DNA from: Zygnema cylindricum
Taxonomy: Eukaryota; Streptophyta; Zygnematophyceae; Zygnematales; Zygnemataceae
Length of the DNA stretch: 64,000 nt
Assembly: GCA_037447655.1 (NCBI GenBank)
Contig: JBBHKE010002929.1
Span: forward strand, 60,001 to 124,000
Reading direction: 5' to 3'
In this document: positions 33,149 through 45,011 of the stretch, in pieces
Layout of the letters: the number at the start of each line of letters is the position of its first letter
Position numbering within the stretch: position 1 is the first letter of the stretch
Position numbers and translations under genes: made by a program
Notes under the pieces: model-generated
The model's input: the letters and a program-made list of their open reading frames with translations, nothing else
What the model was told of the DNA's origin: nothing
The model's database searches: none

Positions 33149-34969
33149 CCCTCTAGGGTGCCCATCTTCAACGGATCAGGGTTCATTTATTGGGAAGCCA
33201 TGATGATAAAGGCTTTGTGTGAGAAAGGATACTGGTGTATTGTTAGTGGACAAGTGAAACGTCCCTCTTTGGGAACTCCACCAGGGTTCAATGGAGTGAG
33301 GTTTTTTTGCAGCAGCAGCATCTGCTCCAACGGAGGAGGCAGACAATGGGGACAGCAGTGTGTCCAAAAAAGGGAAAGGAAAGGAGATACCTCCTACTCT
33401 TATCGTCACGCCACCCGAAGCGGCGGCTGTGAAAACAGAAGAAAATGATATTCAAATGTTGGAATATACTAACATGGCTACCACGCATTTCATTCTTAGG
33501 CACCTTACTCGAGCGTTGGTAACCTCTCATCTTCACATCTTCAAAGTCGAGGAGTAGTGGGAGACTCTAGTGGAGATCTATAAAGCTAGTAGTATTCAGG
33601 AGCTCCAGTTGGCCGAGCAGAGGCTAGGGAGTTACACTTACAAAAGGGGGAAAATGTTAGATTACTGTAATGATCTTTTATGTCAGGTGGACAGGTACAA
33701 TGAAGATGAAAGTCAATACCCTCGTCATGAAGTTGCCCGATAAGTATGAGAACATAGTATATCGAGTGCAAGAAATGGATGATAGCTCATGGAAGTCGAA
33801 CACTGTGGTTCAAATGATACTTGTGCAGGAAAACACTATTGAGATCCGATATGGAGGTAAGAGCGTTTAAGCTCTAGCTGCCGGAGGAGACCGATGGTGG
33901 AAAGATTCTAGGAAGCCGTATGGAGGTTTCAAAGGAATGAAAGATCAGTCCGGAGGGCCGAGGCCCACAAAATGTCTTTGTCATTTCTGCAAAAAGCCGA
34001 ACACTTCATTGGGGAGTGTACCAAGCTGGCGGAGCTGAGGCAAAAAGAGAATTATGGAGGAAGCTCTTCCGGAGGGAAGGAGAAGGCGCTTGTTGTCACA
34101 CAAGTGAAAGGGAAGACCAAGGAGGATGAGTCCTCCGAGGAGGAGGATGGAGAACTTCTTCTCAACAAAAATGTGGAGGAGAAGGAGATCCGTCGATTGC
34201 AAAAATGTGCTCTTGGAGCTATTCGGGAAGCTCCACAAAAACATGGATCATTGATTCAGGTGCATCCATGCATATGTGTCGTGATCGAAACCTCTTTACC
34301 AAACTCAAAAAGATCCCTACTGTAGAGATTGAGTATGGGGATGGGAGAGTAGTTACTACAGATCTAGTGGGATCGGTAGATCTAAAAGTCTTAGTGAAAG
34401 GTAAGACTTATATACTCACCTTTTCAGATGTACTCTATATACCTTAGCTGAGCAAAAACCTTATCTCTACTTTTGTATTGGATGATAAGGATTTTGATAC
34501 CTTCACTAGAAAAAGAGTCTTTACACCTAAGTATGGAGATAAAGTCTACTCCAAGGCAAATAAAGGTAGTTAGGGAATGTTTAGGTTTAAGCTGAGTCAT
34601 GAAAAGAAGAATGCTTACTATGTTGGTGCCCCAAAATTGATGATTTGGCATAAGCGATTGGGGCATGTGCATTTTGATAGGCTTAAAGAAATGAAGAAGC
34701 TTGGTGTAATTGAAGGCATTAAGTTTGGGGATAATGAAGTGGTGGATGATTGCAGTAAGTGTGCCCAAGGTAAGGCTCACAGACTTCCCTTTCCCAAAGC
34801 TACCACATTTAGGGGTGAGAAAGTACTAGATCTAGTTGGCACAGATATTTGGGGACCGGCATAAGTACCCTCAGTTGGAGGAAAGAGATTTATGTTGACA
34901 ATAACAGATGACTGATCTAGATATTCTACAATATACTTCCTAGAAAAAAAAATTGAAACACCAACTTAT
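33140..34969 (+). pseudogene. Copia A Gag, protease and integrase N-terminus
   Basis: Gag begins in the primer-binding site (PPSRVPIFNGSGFIYWEAMM). Knuckle CHFCKKP is at about 33985, frameshifted within the motif. Protease: WIIDSGASMHMCRD (about 34240), active-site DSG intact. Then the GAG-pre-integrase zinc finger (WHKRLGHVHFDRL … CSKCAQGKAHR, about 34648-34780) and the start of the integrase core (VLDLVGTDIWGPA), where a stop follows. The solo LTR at 34970 interrupts integrase. Confidence 0.82.
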
Positions 34970-36139
34970 TGAAACACTGAGACCTCCATTGGCCCTCAGA
35001 GTAGGCAGATCCAAAAAGAAGCTAATCTAGGTAGTGTCGACTCCAACTTGATATAAACCCAAATGACTAACCCCTTGACAGTCAAAACCCCAATACTGCT
35101 TCACCCCTGTGAAATAATACTTTCTGTGTGCTCAACTGCACCACAGAATGCAAAGTTAGAATATGAGATTTGGACACATTCACCCACTTTGACTTTCCCT
35201 TAGAATAAGTGCCACCCTGGCACGCAAAGACTTTAACTGACTACAACCCTGTGCAGCTTAGACTCCCTTGAGTCCGCAGCAAAAAGAATCACTAAAAATG
35301 GTCAAGTAAATTGATAGTTATGGCTGGCCAAAGTTTGCCATTTATACAAGGTGCTCTCTAGGAGAGGCTACCTACCCAAAATTTTCTAAGTCCTATTCCC
35401 CCTCTAAAACTCTATCTACTGAAGCTCGGCACCAATCAAATTACTGTGTCGTACATAAAAGTCCAGTTGTCGGTGTACTTTCTGTACGGCCATTGTACAA
35501 CATGGCCAAAATGTCGACACGTGTCAAATCAAGATTTGTTCCCGTAATCTTCGGAGTTCCCGTAATCCAATGTTATCACGCCATTTGTCATTTGACGTGG
35601 CAATGACATAAAACGCCAAAAGCACCTCTTCCGTGATTGCGGCGCCTATCGCGGCCGTCCGATCAAAACCTGATATAATCCTAGTCGCTGAAATTCGACC
35701 ACGGTATTTGTTTCGCGGTCGAAACAAGTGCGCGATATCCATTTTATAAAACATTGAAACCGTACTCTGTACTACCTAAAACTGTTTCCATGTACTACAT
35801 ATCTATTTCCCGTTAAACGAACTAGTCTACGCGTTACTATTTAAATATTTGTCAAACCTTACATATCCTATCATTATTCTAGACTTAACAGGTAGAGCTA
35901 ACGGCTACTTTGACTGGCGGCAGGTACCAGGATCAAACCCTGCGCCAGTCAATCCTTTTTATGAACCTTTTTAGTTTACGTGTCTCTCTTGGAGAACTGA
36001 GGCAGCCATGACTCTGTCTCCCTATCCAGCCTTCAGTGACTACAACAAGTATGGGGGCTTGGATAAGGGAGTCAGAGGCAGACTGCCTCTGCTCTTTTTC
36101 TATCCTTATACACACCTAGAAAATACTCAAATATCAACA
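34970..36139 (-). mobile_element. Solo copia LTR (c) inside copia A integrase
   Basis: 1170 bp, minus orientation (TGTTGATATTTGAG at 36139 to GTGTTTCA at 34970). Flanks CTTAT (34965-34969) and CTTAC (36140-36144) give a 4/5 duplication. It carries the clearest tRNA-like hairpin: TTGACTGGC (35910-35918) pairs with GCCAGTCAA (35944-35952). Confidence 0.85.
35890..35953 (+). other. tRNA-like module in solo LTR c
   Basis: A-box-like GGTAGAGCTAACGG and B-box-like AGGATCAAACCC, T-arm CAGG-ATCAAAC-CCTG, enclosed by a perfect 9-bp stem (35910-35918 / 35944-35952). Antisense to the LTR. The 5' acceptor strand of a normal tRNA is absent. Confidence 0.65.
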
Positions 36140-38590
36140 CTTACTTTAAGGAATATAAAGCCAGGAGTGAGAAGTTACACGGAACCCCCATTAAGAGAAT
36201 AAGGAGTGATAATGGGGGAGAGTATACCGCTTACCAGTTTGAGGTATACTTGAGAGATGAAGGAGTTCAGCATCAGAAAATTGTACTTTATAATCTAGAA
36301 CAAAATGGGGTAGCTGAGAGGTTGAATCGGACTCTAGGAGATATTGCATACAGTATGGTGGCAGACAAGAAAATAGGAAAAAGGTTCTGGGCCGAAGCCA
36401 TGAACTGTGCCAACTACATTAAAAATAGAGTCCTTACCTCAACCGTGAAAGGAATGACACCTTATGAGAGATCGGCTGGAAGGAAACCAGATATCTCTCA
36501 CCTGAAAGTGTTTTGTAGTCAAGTCTACAGTCTGGATACGGACAAGAAAAATTGGAAACTAGATGCTAAAGGAAAACCCGGTTATTTGTGGGATATGATG
36601 AGGATGTCAAAGGATATAGAGTCAATGACTTTACAAAAAAAAACATCATTCTGGTAAAACTTCTTGCTGTCATGGACAGAGGGAAGTCATTCGATCCCTT
36701 CAAATACACCACGAAGATAAGAATTAGTTTTGAGTGTGAAAATGAGGAAGACTTGGATCTTCCCGAAATGCATATGAGTGAAAATGTGATTGCACATTTA
36801 GGGGAGATTCAAGAAAGGGGAGATGTATCGGCATCGCCTCATACTGCTATACACTCTGCAGAGAGAGAGGAGGAGATGCTGCAACCAGCTTCCATGGATA
36901 GGGGAGCCCATGAAACAGTAAGGAGGAACTCGAGAATTCCCTCTATTCCAGCTTCGGATTTTGATGGAGGACAAAAGAGTAGTAAAAGGCTAGAAGAGAA
37001 ACAGATAGCTCACAAGGTAACTAAGCTGTCCCACCCTGATAAACCTCTGCCATACTCTGAGGCAATGGATAGTCCGGACAACGACAAATGGGTTAGAGCC
37101 ATAAATGATGAAATGGCCTCCATCATGGAAGAAAATGCTTAGGAGTTGGTGGACAGTCTTTCGGACAGAAAACCAATTGGGTGTAAATGGGTGTTTAAAC
37201 TGGAACTGAACCTAGATAATACCATTGAGAGATATAAGGCTCGGTTGGTAGCAAAAGGGTTTACCCAAAAGGAGGGGATAGACTACGAGGAAACTTTTGC
37301 TCCGGTGGTTCGGTTCCCATCCATAAGAATTCTCCTCAGTCTAGCAACAGCGAAAGACATGGAAATACACCAGATGGATATTAAGACCGCCTTCCTCAAC
37401 GGTGAGCTAGAGGAAGAAACATTCATGCGATAACCGGAGGGGTTTGTGGAGGAAGGAGAGGAGAGCAAGGTCTGCAGACTAATAAATTCATTGTATAGAC
37501 TAAAGCCGGCTCCTAGATAGTGGAATAAAAAACTAGATGAGTTTCTCACCGGTCTGGGATATATCTGGATCAGCTCTAACCATTCAATTTATATGTTTGA
37601 GGATGAGAATGGTGTTATCTTTATCGCAATTTATGTGAATGATTTGTTGGTGTTAAGTAAGCTTATACAAAAGATAAATAAGATAAAGAAAGACCTTAGA
37701 GGCAGATTTGAAATAAAAGATTTATGAGAGGCAATATACATTTTTGGAATTCAAATGGAAAGAGATAGGGGGAAAAGAATTATCAGACTCACTCCAAAAG
37801 AGGTTATAGGAAACATACTTGAGAAATTCAAAATGGAAAAAAAAAACAATTGTACCACTCCCATGGACTTGCAGAAAGTAAGTGATGGGAGTGTTGAGGG
37901 AGAAGTGATGATCTTAGATGATCAGATGAGTCTAGAAGAAAGACAGTTCATGAACTGTATTCTTTATAGGCAGGTTCTAGGAAGCTTAATCTACTTTATG
38001 AACTGTACAAGACCTGACATAGCAGCAACGGTTAGAGTTCTCAGTAAGAGTCTTAATGATCCTTGGAAGAGAGACTAGGAGGCAGCCAAAAGAGTTATGA
38101 GATATCAAGTGGAACCAGGGATTTATGGTTGCATTAGGGAGGGGAGCACACTGACATCACTACTTGGAGTGATGCCGGCCATGGGGATGCACCAATAAGA
38201 AGATGCACTTCTAGGTATGTATTGTATGTGGGGGAAGGTGCTTGCTCTTGGAGTAGGAAGTAACAAAAGGTGGTTGCTCAGTCCACTATGGAGGCTGAAT
38301 AAATGGCATCTTTCTCTGCTGTGAAAGAGTTGATGTGGGTCAAGTCATTACTACAAGAACTGGGGTATATAAAGGAGGGAGTGCATGAAGTGTTCAGTGA
38401 TAACCAGACTGCCATTACAATTGGAGCAAACCCAAAACACCATTTTAAAGCTAAACATATGGACATAAGATTAAGTTTTGTGAACGAAAAGGTTGAAAAC
38501 AAAATGTGAATCTTGTGTACAGGGGTGATGGGAAAATGGTGGTTGATATGATGACAAAACTTGTGCCCTCTCCCAAGGTAAAATACTGTA
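36140..38590 (+). pseudogene. Copia A integrase core, reverse transcriptase and RNase H
   Basis: Integrase resumes: RSDNGGEYTAYQF, then EQNGVAERLNRTLGDIAYSM and the final KRFWAEAMNCANYIKNR, so the second Asp and the Glu of DDE are present. The linker (36590-37140) is acidic. RT: DRKPIGCKWVFKLELN (37165), [38 protein letters not shown], then IYVNDLLVLS, where the catalytic YVDD reads YVND. RNase H: STMEAE*MASFSAVKELMWV, then DNQTAITIGANPKHHFKAKH. Stops at 37141, 37434, 37517, 38077 and others. Confidence 0.82.
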
Positions 38591-38641
38591 GAGAAAAATG
38601 TGGTTTAAAAGAGAAGTTAAAATTAGACTAGAAAATAAGAG

Positions 38642-39618
38642 GAGTTAGATTTAGAGGGTATTTTCTAGGTCTGAAAATAGCAAAGCAACCTGCCTCCACC
38701 GTCTCTCTCTCTCCCCCATACTTGTCGTAGTCACTGAATGTGAGAAAGTATGATGGATCCATGGCTGCCCTAGCTCTTTAAGAAGGACCAAAGAGTGACA
38801 CAAGTCACTCTTTAACAAAAGGTGAGTCTGGTAAGTCTCAGACCTCTGACTGGCAGAGAAAGGCGTAACCGTCAAACACTAACCGATCTGTCGTAGAAGT
38901 TCGTTAAAATACATAGGGTTTGAATGATATTTAAATAGTACCAAGTCCACTAATCAAATTAACGGAATTACTAAAATAGCCACATGGGAATTAGTTAGAA
39001 TACAGTGCAAATGTCAAACCGCACTAAACAAATGTACCTGACATTTGTTTTGAACGGCTAGAGTTAACAGCTGGTCTAAATCCGACGGCACACATCATCG
39101 CCGATATCCCGGAATAGCAGCTTTGGCGGTTATTGGGCGTGACATGACCTAGCGCCACGTGGCAGGGTAACATTTAGAAGCGTGAATCCCGGAGAGCCTA
39201 AAGACAAGTCTAAAAGAGACAGAAATCCATTCCATGGCCATGTAGTACACATGCGTACAAAAAGTACATCGGACATAATACATTTTTGTACTGAACAGTT
39301 TTCTGATATGTTTGTTCGTCAGTAGATAGGGGTAATGAGAGGGGTTTAGGACTTAGAGGATTGTGGAGGTAGCCGCCTCTCTCCCACCAAGCTTGTATAT
39401 AATCTGGCATCTTTGCCACCTGATAATTAATTGCCCGATTGGGCGTTTTCAGTGATTCTTCTTTCTGTGGACTCTAAGGAGTCCAGATTACACAGAGGTG
39501 CAGTCATACTGTCTGGTTGTCTTCTTGTATAGCAGTTGTGTTAGTTGAAAGAGGGCTAGCTAAAAATCACCTAGAGGCTTTCTAAAATTTGTAATCCAAT
39601 GGGGGACACAGAATTGCA
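38642..39618 (+). repeat. 3' LTR of copia A
   Basis: Follows a purine-rich tract (AAAATAAGAGG). The first ~10 bp (TGTTGAAATC) seem deleted. It ends GAATTGCA at 39618. It contains the antisense tRNA-like module (about 38820-38885) and CGCCACGTGGCA near 39153. Differences from the 5' LTR are frequent, so the insertion is not recent. Confidence 0.8.
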
Positions 39619-40126
39619 AGTCTGCTAGTTCCTAAGTATTTTCTTCCATGATGAAGGTCATCTAATCATTTATGGCTCTAATCCATTTGTCTTTCTCTAG
39701 ACTGTTTACAGCCTCCGAGTATGATTGAGGATCATCAAGGTTAGATAGCTTAGTTACCTTATGAGCAACTTGTTTTTCTTGTATCCTTTTGCTGCTCCTT
39801 CTTCCTCCCACAAACTCTGAAGCTAGAATAGAGGGAAGTCTTGGGTTTTTTGTTACTTTCTCATCGGCTCCCCTATCCATGGAAGTCGGTTCCAGTTCCT
39901 TCTCTTTTGTCTCCTCGAAGTCCATAGGAATATGTAAGGTGTCTGGTAGATCTTTTGTATCTTGGATCTCCCCGCAATCTGAAATCACTGTTTCACTCAT
40001 GTCCCTTTCGGGAAAAATAGAGTTCTCCTCACTTTCGGACTCAAAACTTTTTTTTTCTTGGTATATTTGAAGGGGTTTAATGACTTCCTTTCATCCATGA
40101 CAACTAGGTGTTAAGCCTAAACATTC
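39619..40126 (-). pseudogene. Copia B linker before reverse transcriptase
   Basis: Minus strand: VMD*KEVIKPLQIYQ, SESEENSIFPERDMSETVIS, then TSMDRGADEKVTKNPRLPSI and RSSKRIQEKQVAHKVTKLSN, SEAVNSLEKDKWIRAIND. Co-linear with the A linker at 36670-37140. It ends at the A insertion and resumes at 32138. Confidence 0.75.
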
Positions 40127-41222
40127 TGTTGAAATTTATGTATTTTCTAGGTCTGTATTGGAAAAATAAATAGAGTGTTGAAAAGAGGTGAATAATAGTT
40201 CACTTCTATATTTTAGTTAGAATGTAAAGAGAGAGAAAGAGAGGACCAAAAGCACGCCATGGCTGCCGCATCATTTAGAAGGAGGCAGAATGAATTAGAA
40301 TGTATTTTACTAGTTTTAACAAATTACTGCCACTAGCCCGATTTAAACCAGGGCCTGTAGACTACTATATAGACCAACGTCTTATCCATTAAGTCACTAA
40401 CGAAATGATACACGTGCAACGTTTCACGCATATTTACCTATTGATTCAAAGGACTAATTCGCAGCAGACTAACGAAAACGCGCATTAATCAATTCATGCA
40501 TGGAAGCGAATCGAAGCCGTATAAATACAACTGATCGGACGACCACCATTACAGCCGCCACCCGCAATAAGCTTTCGGCGGCCTTTTGGATAGCGTCACG
40601 CGGTGCCACGTGGCGCCACATTATTTGACACCAGAGAAAATGGGAGGAGGAACCATGGCTCCCGATTTGGTAGAACCCACCTTGTAGACCATGTCGTACA
40701 ATGGCCGTACAATAAGTACATCGCCCATCGTACCTTCTTGTACTATATAGTGTTCCTATTGGACTAGGGTTTAGTAATAGGTAGTCATTAGTAGGCAGAC
40801 TAAGACTTAGTGATATTTCTGTACCTCTCTCTAAGAGAGCTTTTAACTATAAAGGTCATTTTTGACCAGCCATAACTTAATGCTCGGGTGAGCAAATTTA
40901 GTGATTCTTTTTGCTACGGACTCAAGGGAGTCCAAGCTACACAGGGGTGTAGTCGGTAAGAGTCTTTGCGTGCCAAGGTAACACCTATTCAGTGGGAAAG
41001 TCAAAGTGGAGAATATTGTCCAAAACACATATTCAAGCTTTGCATTCTGTGGTGGAACTGAGCACACATAAGGTCTTCTCTTCACAGGGGTGAAGTTGAA
41101 TTGGGGTTCTGATTTTCAAAGGATCATTCATTTGGGTTTATATCAACTTAGAGTCGTCACTATCTAGATTAGCTTCTTTTAGATTTGCGAATTTTTTGGG
41201 CAATGGAGCCCATAGAATTTCA
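40127..41222 (+). mobile_element. Solo copia LTR (e) inside copia B
   Basis: 1096 bp, TGTTGAAATTTATG to AATTTCA, with perfect duplication CATTC at 40122-40126 and 41223-41227. The antisense tRNA-like module is at about 40333-40398; GCCACGTGGCGCC near 40606; five GTAC motifs within about 40687-40745. Confidence 0.88.
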
Positions 41223-42672
41223 CATTCCTTGGCTACCCTTATCTGCCGTGAAGTAGACTTCATCCCCATACTTAGTTGTAAAGACTCCCTTTCTAGTGAA
41301 GGTATCAAACTCTTTTTCAACTAACACAAACTTAGAGACAAGATTTTTACTCAGCTGAGGAATGTAGTGTACATCTGAGAAGGTGAGTATATAAGTCCTA
41401 CCCTCCACTAAGACTTTCATATCTGCTGACTCCACTAGATCTATAGTAACCACTCTCCCATCCCCATATTCTATCTTTCCAGTAAGGATCTTTCTTAGCT
41501 TAGTGAAGAGGTGTTTATCACGACACATATGCATGGATGCACCTGAGTTGATGATCCATCCTTCCCATGGAGCTTTCTGAATTGCTCCAAGAGCAAACTT
41601 CTGTCTCCGAGGGATCTCCTTCTCCTCTAGACTCTCGTCAAGAAGAAGCTCCCCATCCTTCTCCTAAGAGGACTCGTCCTCGGTCTCTCCTTTTACTTTT
41701 GTGACCACAAGTGCCTTCATTTTCCCTTTGGAAGTACCCCCTCCACGATTCTCTTGGAGCCTCAGCTCCGACAGCTTGACACAATCCGCTATGAAGTGCC
41801 CAAACATTTTGCAAAAATGAAAAAGACCCTTTGGGGGCCTCAGTCCTCCAGGCTGGTCTCTTTCTCATTTGTATGGATTTTTCGGGTCCATTCTCCACCC
41901 GTCCCCTCCGGCTGCTAGAGCTTGAAGGCTTTTTCCTCCTTTCCTAATCTTAATTGTGTTTTCCTGCAGAAGTATCACCTGGACCACTGCAATCCACTTC
42001 TAAGAACTGTCAGTCATTTCCTGTACTTGGTACACTATATTCTCATACTCGTCGGGTAACTTTGTGATGAGAGTGTTAACTTTCATCTTCATTGTACCTG
42101 TCCACCCGACACTCTCCATCTCCATATACAAACGAGAAAGATCACTACAGTAGTCTAACACCTTTCCCCCTTTGTAAGTGTAATTTCCCAACTTTTGTTC
42201 TGCCAACTGGAGCTCCGAATCATACCAGCTTTATAGATTTCCACCAAACTCACCCACAACTCCTCGGCCTTGTAAACGTGAAGATGGGGAGTTGCCAAAG
42301 CTTGACTGAGGTGTCTCAGAATGAATTTTTTGGCAACCATGTTGGTGTCTTCCCACATTTGGGTGTCGTTCTCCGCGGTCTTCACGATCCCCGCTCCGGA
42401 TGCCGTGGAAATAAGAGCAATAGGAGTGAGAGGTGTCACCTGTTCTTTCCCTTTTTTCGGACACGCTGTTGTGTCCATCATCTACATTCTCTGCTGCATC
42501 AGATGTCGCCGCAGAAAAACCTTACTCCACCAAACCCTGGTGGAGTTCCCTGAGGTGGACATTTCACTTGTCCACTAACAATACCTGAGTATCGTTTTTC
42601 ACACAAAGCCCTTGTCATCATGGCTTCCCAATAAATAAACCGCGATCCATTGAAGATGGGCACCCTAGGGGA
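41223..42672 (-). pseudogene. Copia B Gag and protease
   Basis: From 42672 leftwards: PRVPIFNGSRFIYWEAMMTR and TPPGFGGVRFF, then NMVAKKFILRHLSQALATPH and MEMESVGWTGTMKMKVNTL. The knuckle region is frame-shifted (FIFAKCLGTS). Protease is lost as a frame but MHMCRDKHLFTKLRKILTGK (41534-41475) and LIYSPSQMYTTF-type relics mark it. It ends at GSQGM next to solo LTR e. Non-functional. Confidence 0.78.
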
Positions 42673-42685
42673 TGGGCCTATAACC

Positions 42686-45006
42686 TGTGATTCTGTGTCC
42701 TCCATTGGACTACAAAATTCAAGAAGCCTCTAGGTAGTTTTTAGCCAACCCACTTTCAAACACAACCACTTCTGCCCCGTTAGACAATTTTACAATATAA
42801 CTACAACCTTATGCAGCCTGGACTCCCTTAAATCTATAGGAAAAAGGATCACTGAAAACGGCCAACCAGCCGATGAGTTATGAGGTGGCAAAGATGTCAA
42901 TTTATACAAACTCTCAAATATAGAGGTGATTGTTTACCAAAAAATACTAAGTCCTAATTCTCTCTCAGAATCCCTATCTACTGCAGTACGAACCAATCAG
43001 GTAAGTACAGTATAGAAAAGTATTACTGCCGATGTACTTTCTGTACGGCATGTGTACGACAAGACTATTAAATAGACGCGCGTCCACATTTTACTTGTCT
43101 GTATGTGTTGTTCTTTGGTCTAAAATAGACCGCAGAAGCCACCCAAACTATCATGCAAAAAGCTAAGCAAAAATAGGTCGACGAACAATCATTTGAAATG
43201 CATCCTCCATTTAACATACAACAACATTTAGGGTTTCATGGAATAATCAACATAAATAAACCCTATGACAACATCTAAGGTTTGATGGAATAATCGACAT
43301 AAACAAACCCTAGGACAAATGCATAAACAATGCATATCAAACATATATAAAACAACATAAATAAATAATAACAAAAGAGTGCAATCTCACATAAACATTA
43401 GATAAACAAAAGTATATCAATAAACATATTACTCAAATGCATGACCTAATCGGCAACCCTAAAAGTTTACATCTTCGGTCCCCACTTTACTAACCAGCAT
43501 TGATGATTAAATTCCTAACAAAGCTCATTCCTATATATACACTTGTGAGCTGTCAATGAATCACTAAGTGTCAAAAATAACCAACATACATTATGTAACT
43601 GTCATTAAATCAAACTAATCGTAAGCGTACACCTGAGAGTCAAGCAATCGTGAGCGTACACTTGTCTACAAGTACGATATTTTTCACACACAAATTAAAC
43701 TGTCGAAACCCTAATTAACCACTTAAATATAAACGTCATAATAAACACTAATTTAATAATACAAATAAGACAAAACAATGTTGTTTCAAATATTTTGAAG
43801 TACACACAATCTCACAGAATCGTATGCTGAGTCATGCTGAGTCATGCTGAGTCACTCAGCGAAACTCCTTGATTTTCGTCAAAGAATCCGGGACGTCCAA
43901 AATATGATTTTGGTGAATGACGCGATTTCGCGTCCCCACTATTTGAAAAATAACGTCGGCCTATATCCACCGTCCGTACCTCTTGCTCGACACCCTTGAT
44001 GTCGCGCCGCGTGGTGTCAAAATCCACTTGATGAAGCGACGTCATGTTATCCAAATCTAGCCGTACCGTAACCGTGTCATTTGTACGAAATGCGACGTGT
44101 CACATGAAAAGTACGCGTCATTTGGGACAAATGCCGCCTGTCGCAAATAAAGTACAACAATCCAAATATGACGTTCCGTACCGTCGGCGTACAATTCAAA
44201 TATTTCAAACATTTCATATCGGATCGCTTCGCGATCCGCCGTACATTTTCAAATGTTTGTTCGCGCCACTCACACGTCACTTTAATTTTGCTTGTACACT
44301 TACTCCCCAATCCGCAAATCCTTTCGAACCACCACATTATATCACGTAAATGCATACGCACGAAACGTCGCGTGCGCACCAAATTTCATGTACGCACAAA
44401 AGAAAATCTTCAAAAACAACAGTATGTTCCCCGAAATTCTCGCGACCAAATGTTATCTCTTCACGTGGAGGCAGGTCATGCCACGTCACATAACACCCAA
44501 TTGACCATTCCGAGATCTCGGCGGTGACATGCGCTGCTGGATAAAACCGAGATTCAATGTCAGCCGTCGAAACAAATGTACGATTCATTTGTTTTGTGCG
44601 GAATCGTGTTCGCATGGTATATTAACTAGTTTTATGTTCTTTCATTCCTAATTTCGTTAAATTAATTAAAGATCATAACATAGTTTATGTAGTTAACAAA
44701 CCCCATGTATGTTAACGAACTTCTACGACATACTGGTTAGAGTTGACGGCTACTCCTCGCTTAGCTGGTCGGAGGTTCGAGTCCTGTCGGACTCAACCTT
44801 TTGTTGAGAGTGACTTATGTCACTCTTTAGTCCTGTCTGTGGAGTTGAGGCAGCCATGGCTCCACCACTCTCTCTATCGCTCAATGACTACAACAAGTAC
44901 GCGGGATAGAGATAAGAGGTGGGGCAGACTGCCTGCGTTATTGTTTTCTTTTCTTGCTAAGCTATTCAGACCTAGAAAATACACCATAAATCTGGTGATT
45001 TCAACA
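42686..45006 (-). repeat. 5' LTR of copia B, split by a solo LTR
   Basis: The two parts, 42686-43105 and 44422-45006, together match the 3' LTR 29633-30642. PBS GGTTATAGGCCCA follows directly (42685-42673, minus). The plus strand at about 44727-44795 has the tRNA-like module (AGGTTCGAGTCC B-box). Confidence 0.82.
43106..44421 (-). mobile_element. Solo LTR of the element-I family, inside copia B 5' LTR
   Basis: 1316 bp, TGTTGTT at 43106 and AACAACA at 44421, with perfect duplication GTATG at 43101-43105 and 44422-44426. The minus-strand 5' part (TGCGTACATGAAATTTGG, then GTGGTTCGAA and GGGGAGTAA) matches 48607-48760 and the ends of element I LTRs. A triple repeat GAGTCATGCT lies at 43829-43853. 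Confidence 0.82.
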
Positions 45007-45011
45007 AAGTT

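Larger units (their letters stand above)
32139..39618 (+). mobile_element. Copia element A, complete LTR-to-LTR, inserted in copia B
   Basis: 5' LTR 32139-33135, PBS 33136-33148, gag-pol 33140-38590, 3' LTR about 38642-39618. Flanks AGTCC (32134-32138) and AGTCT (39619-39623), a 4/5 target duplication, lie exactly where the B frame is broken (…ELADL / DRKPIG…). A solo LTR (34970-36139) sits in its integrase. All genes are in order for Ty1/copia (Gag, protease, integrase, RT, RNase H) but carry many stops. Confidence 0.88.
29633..45006 (-). mobile_element. Copia element B, full-length frame with four nested or internal changes
   Basis: Perfect 5-bp target duplication AAGTT on both sides. Order on the minus strand: 5' LTR 45006-42686 (split by the solo LTR at 43106-44421), PBS GGTTATAGGCCCA (42685-42673), gag-protease to 41223, solo LTR e (40127-41222), linker and start of RT (40126-39619), copia A (39618-32139), RT-RNase H (32138-30690), 3' LTR 30642-29633. 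The GAG-pre-integrase and integrase region (about 1.5 kb compared with A and H) is missing at the junction around 41223/40126, so B had lost it before or at the time solo LTR e arrived. Confidence 0.85.
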
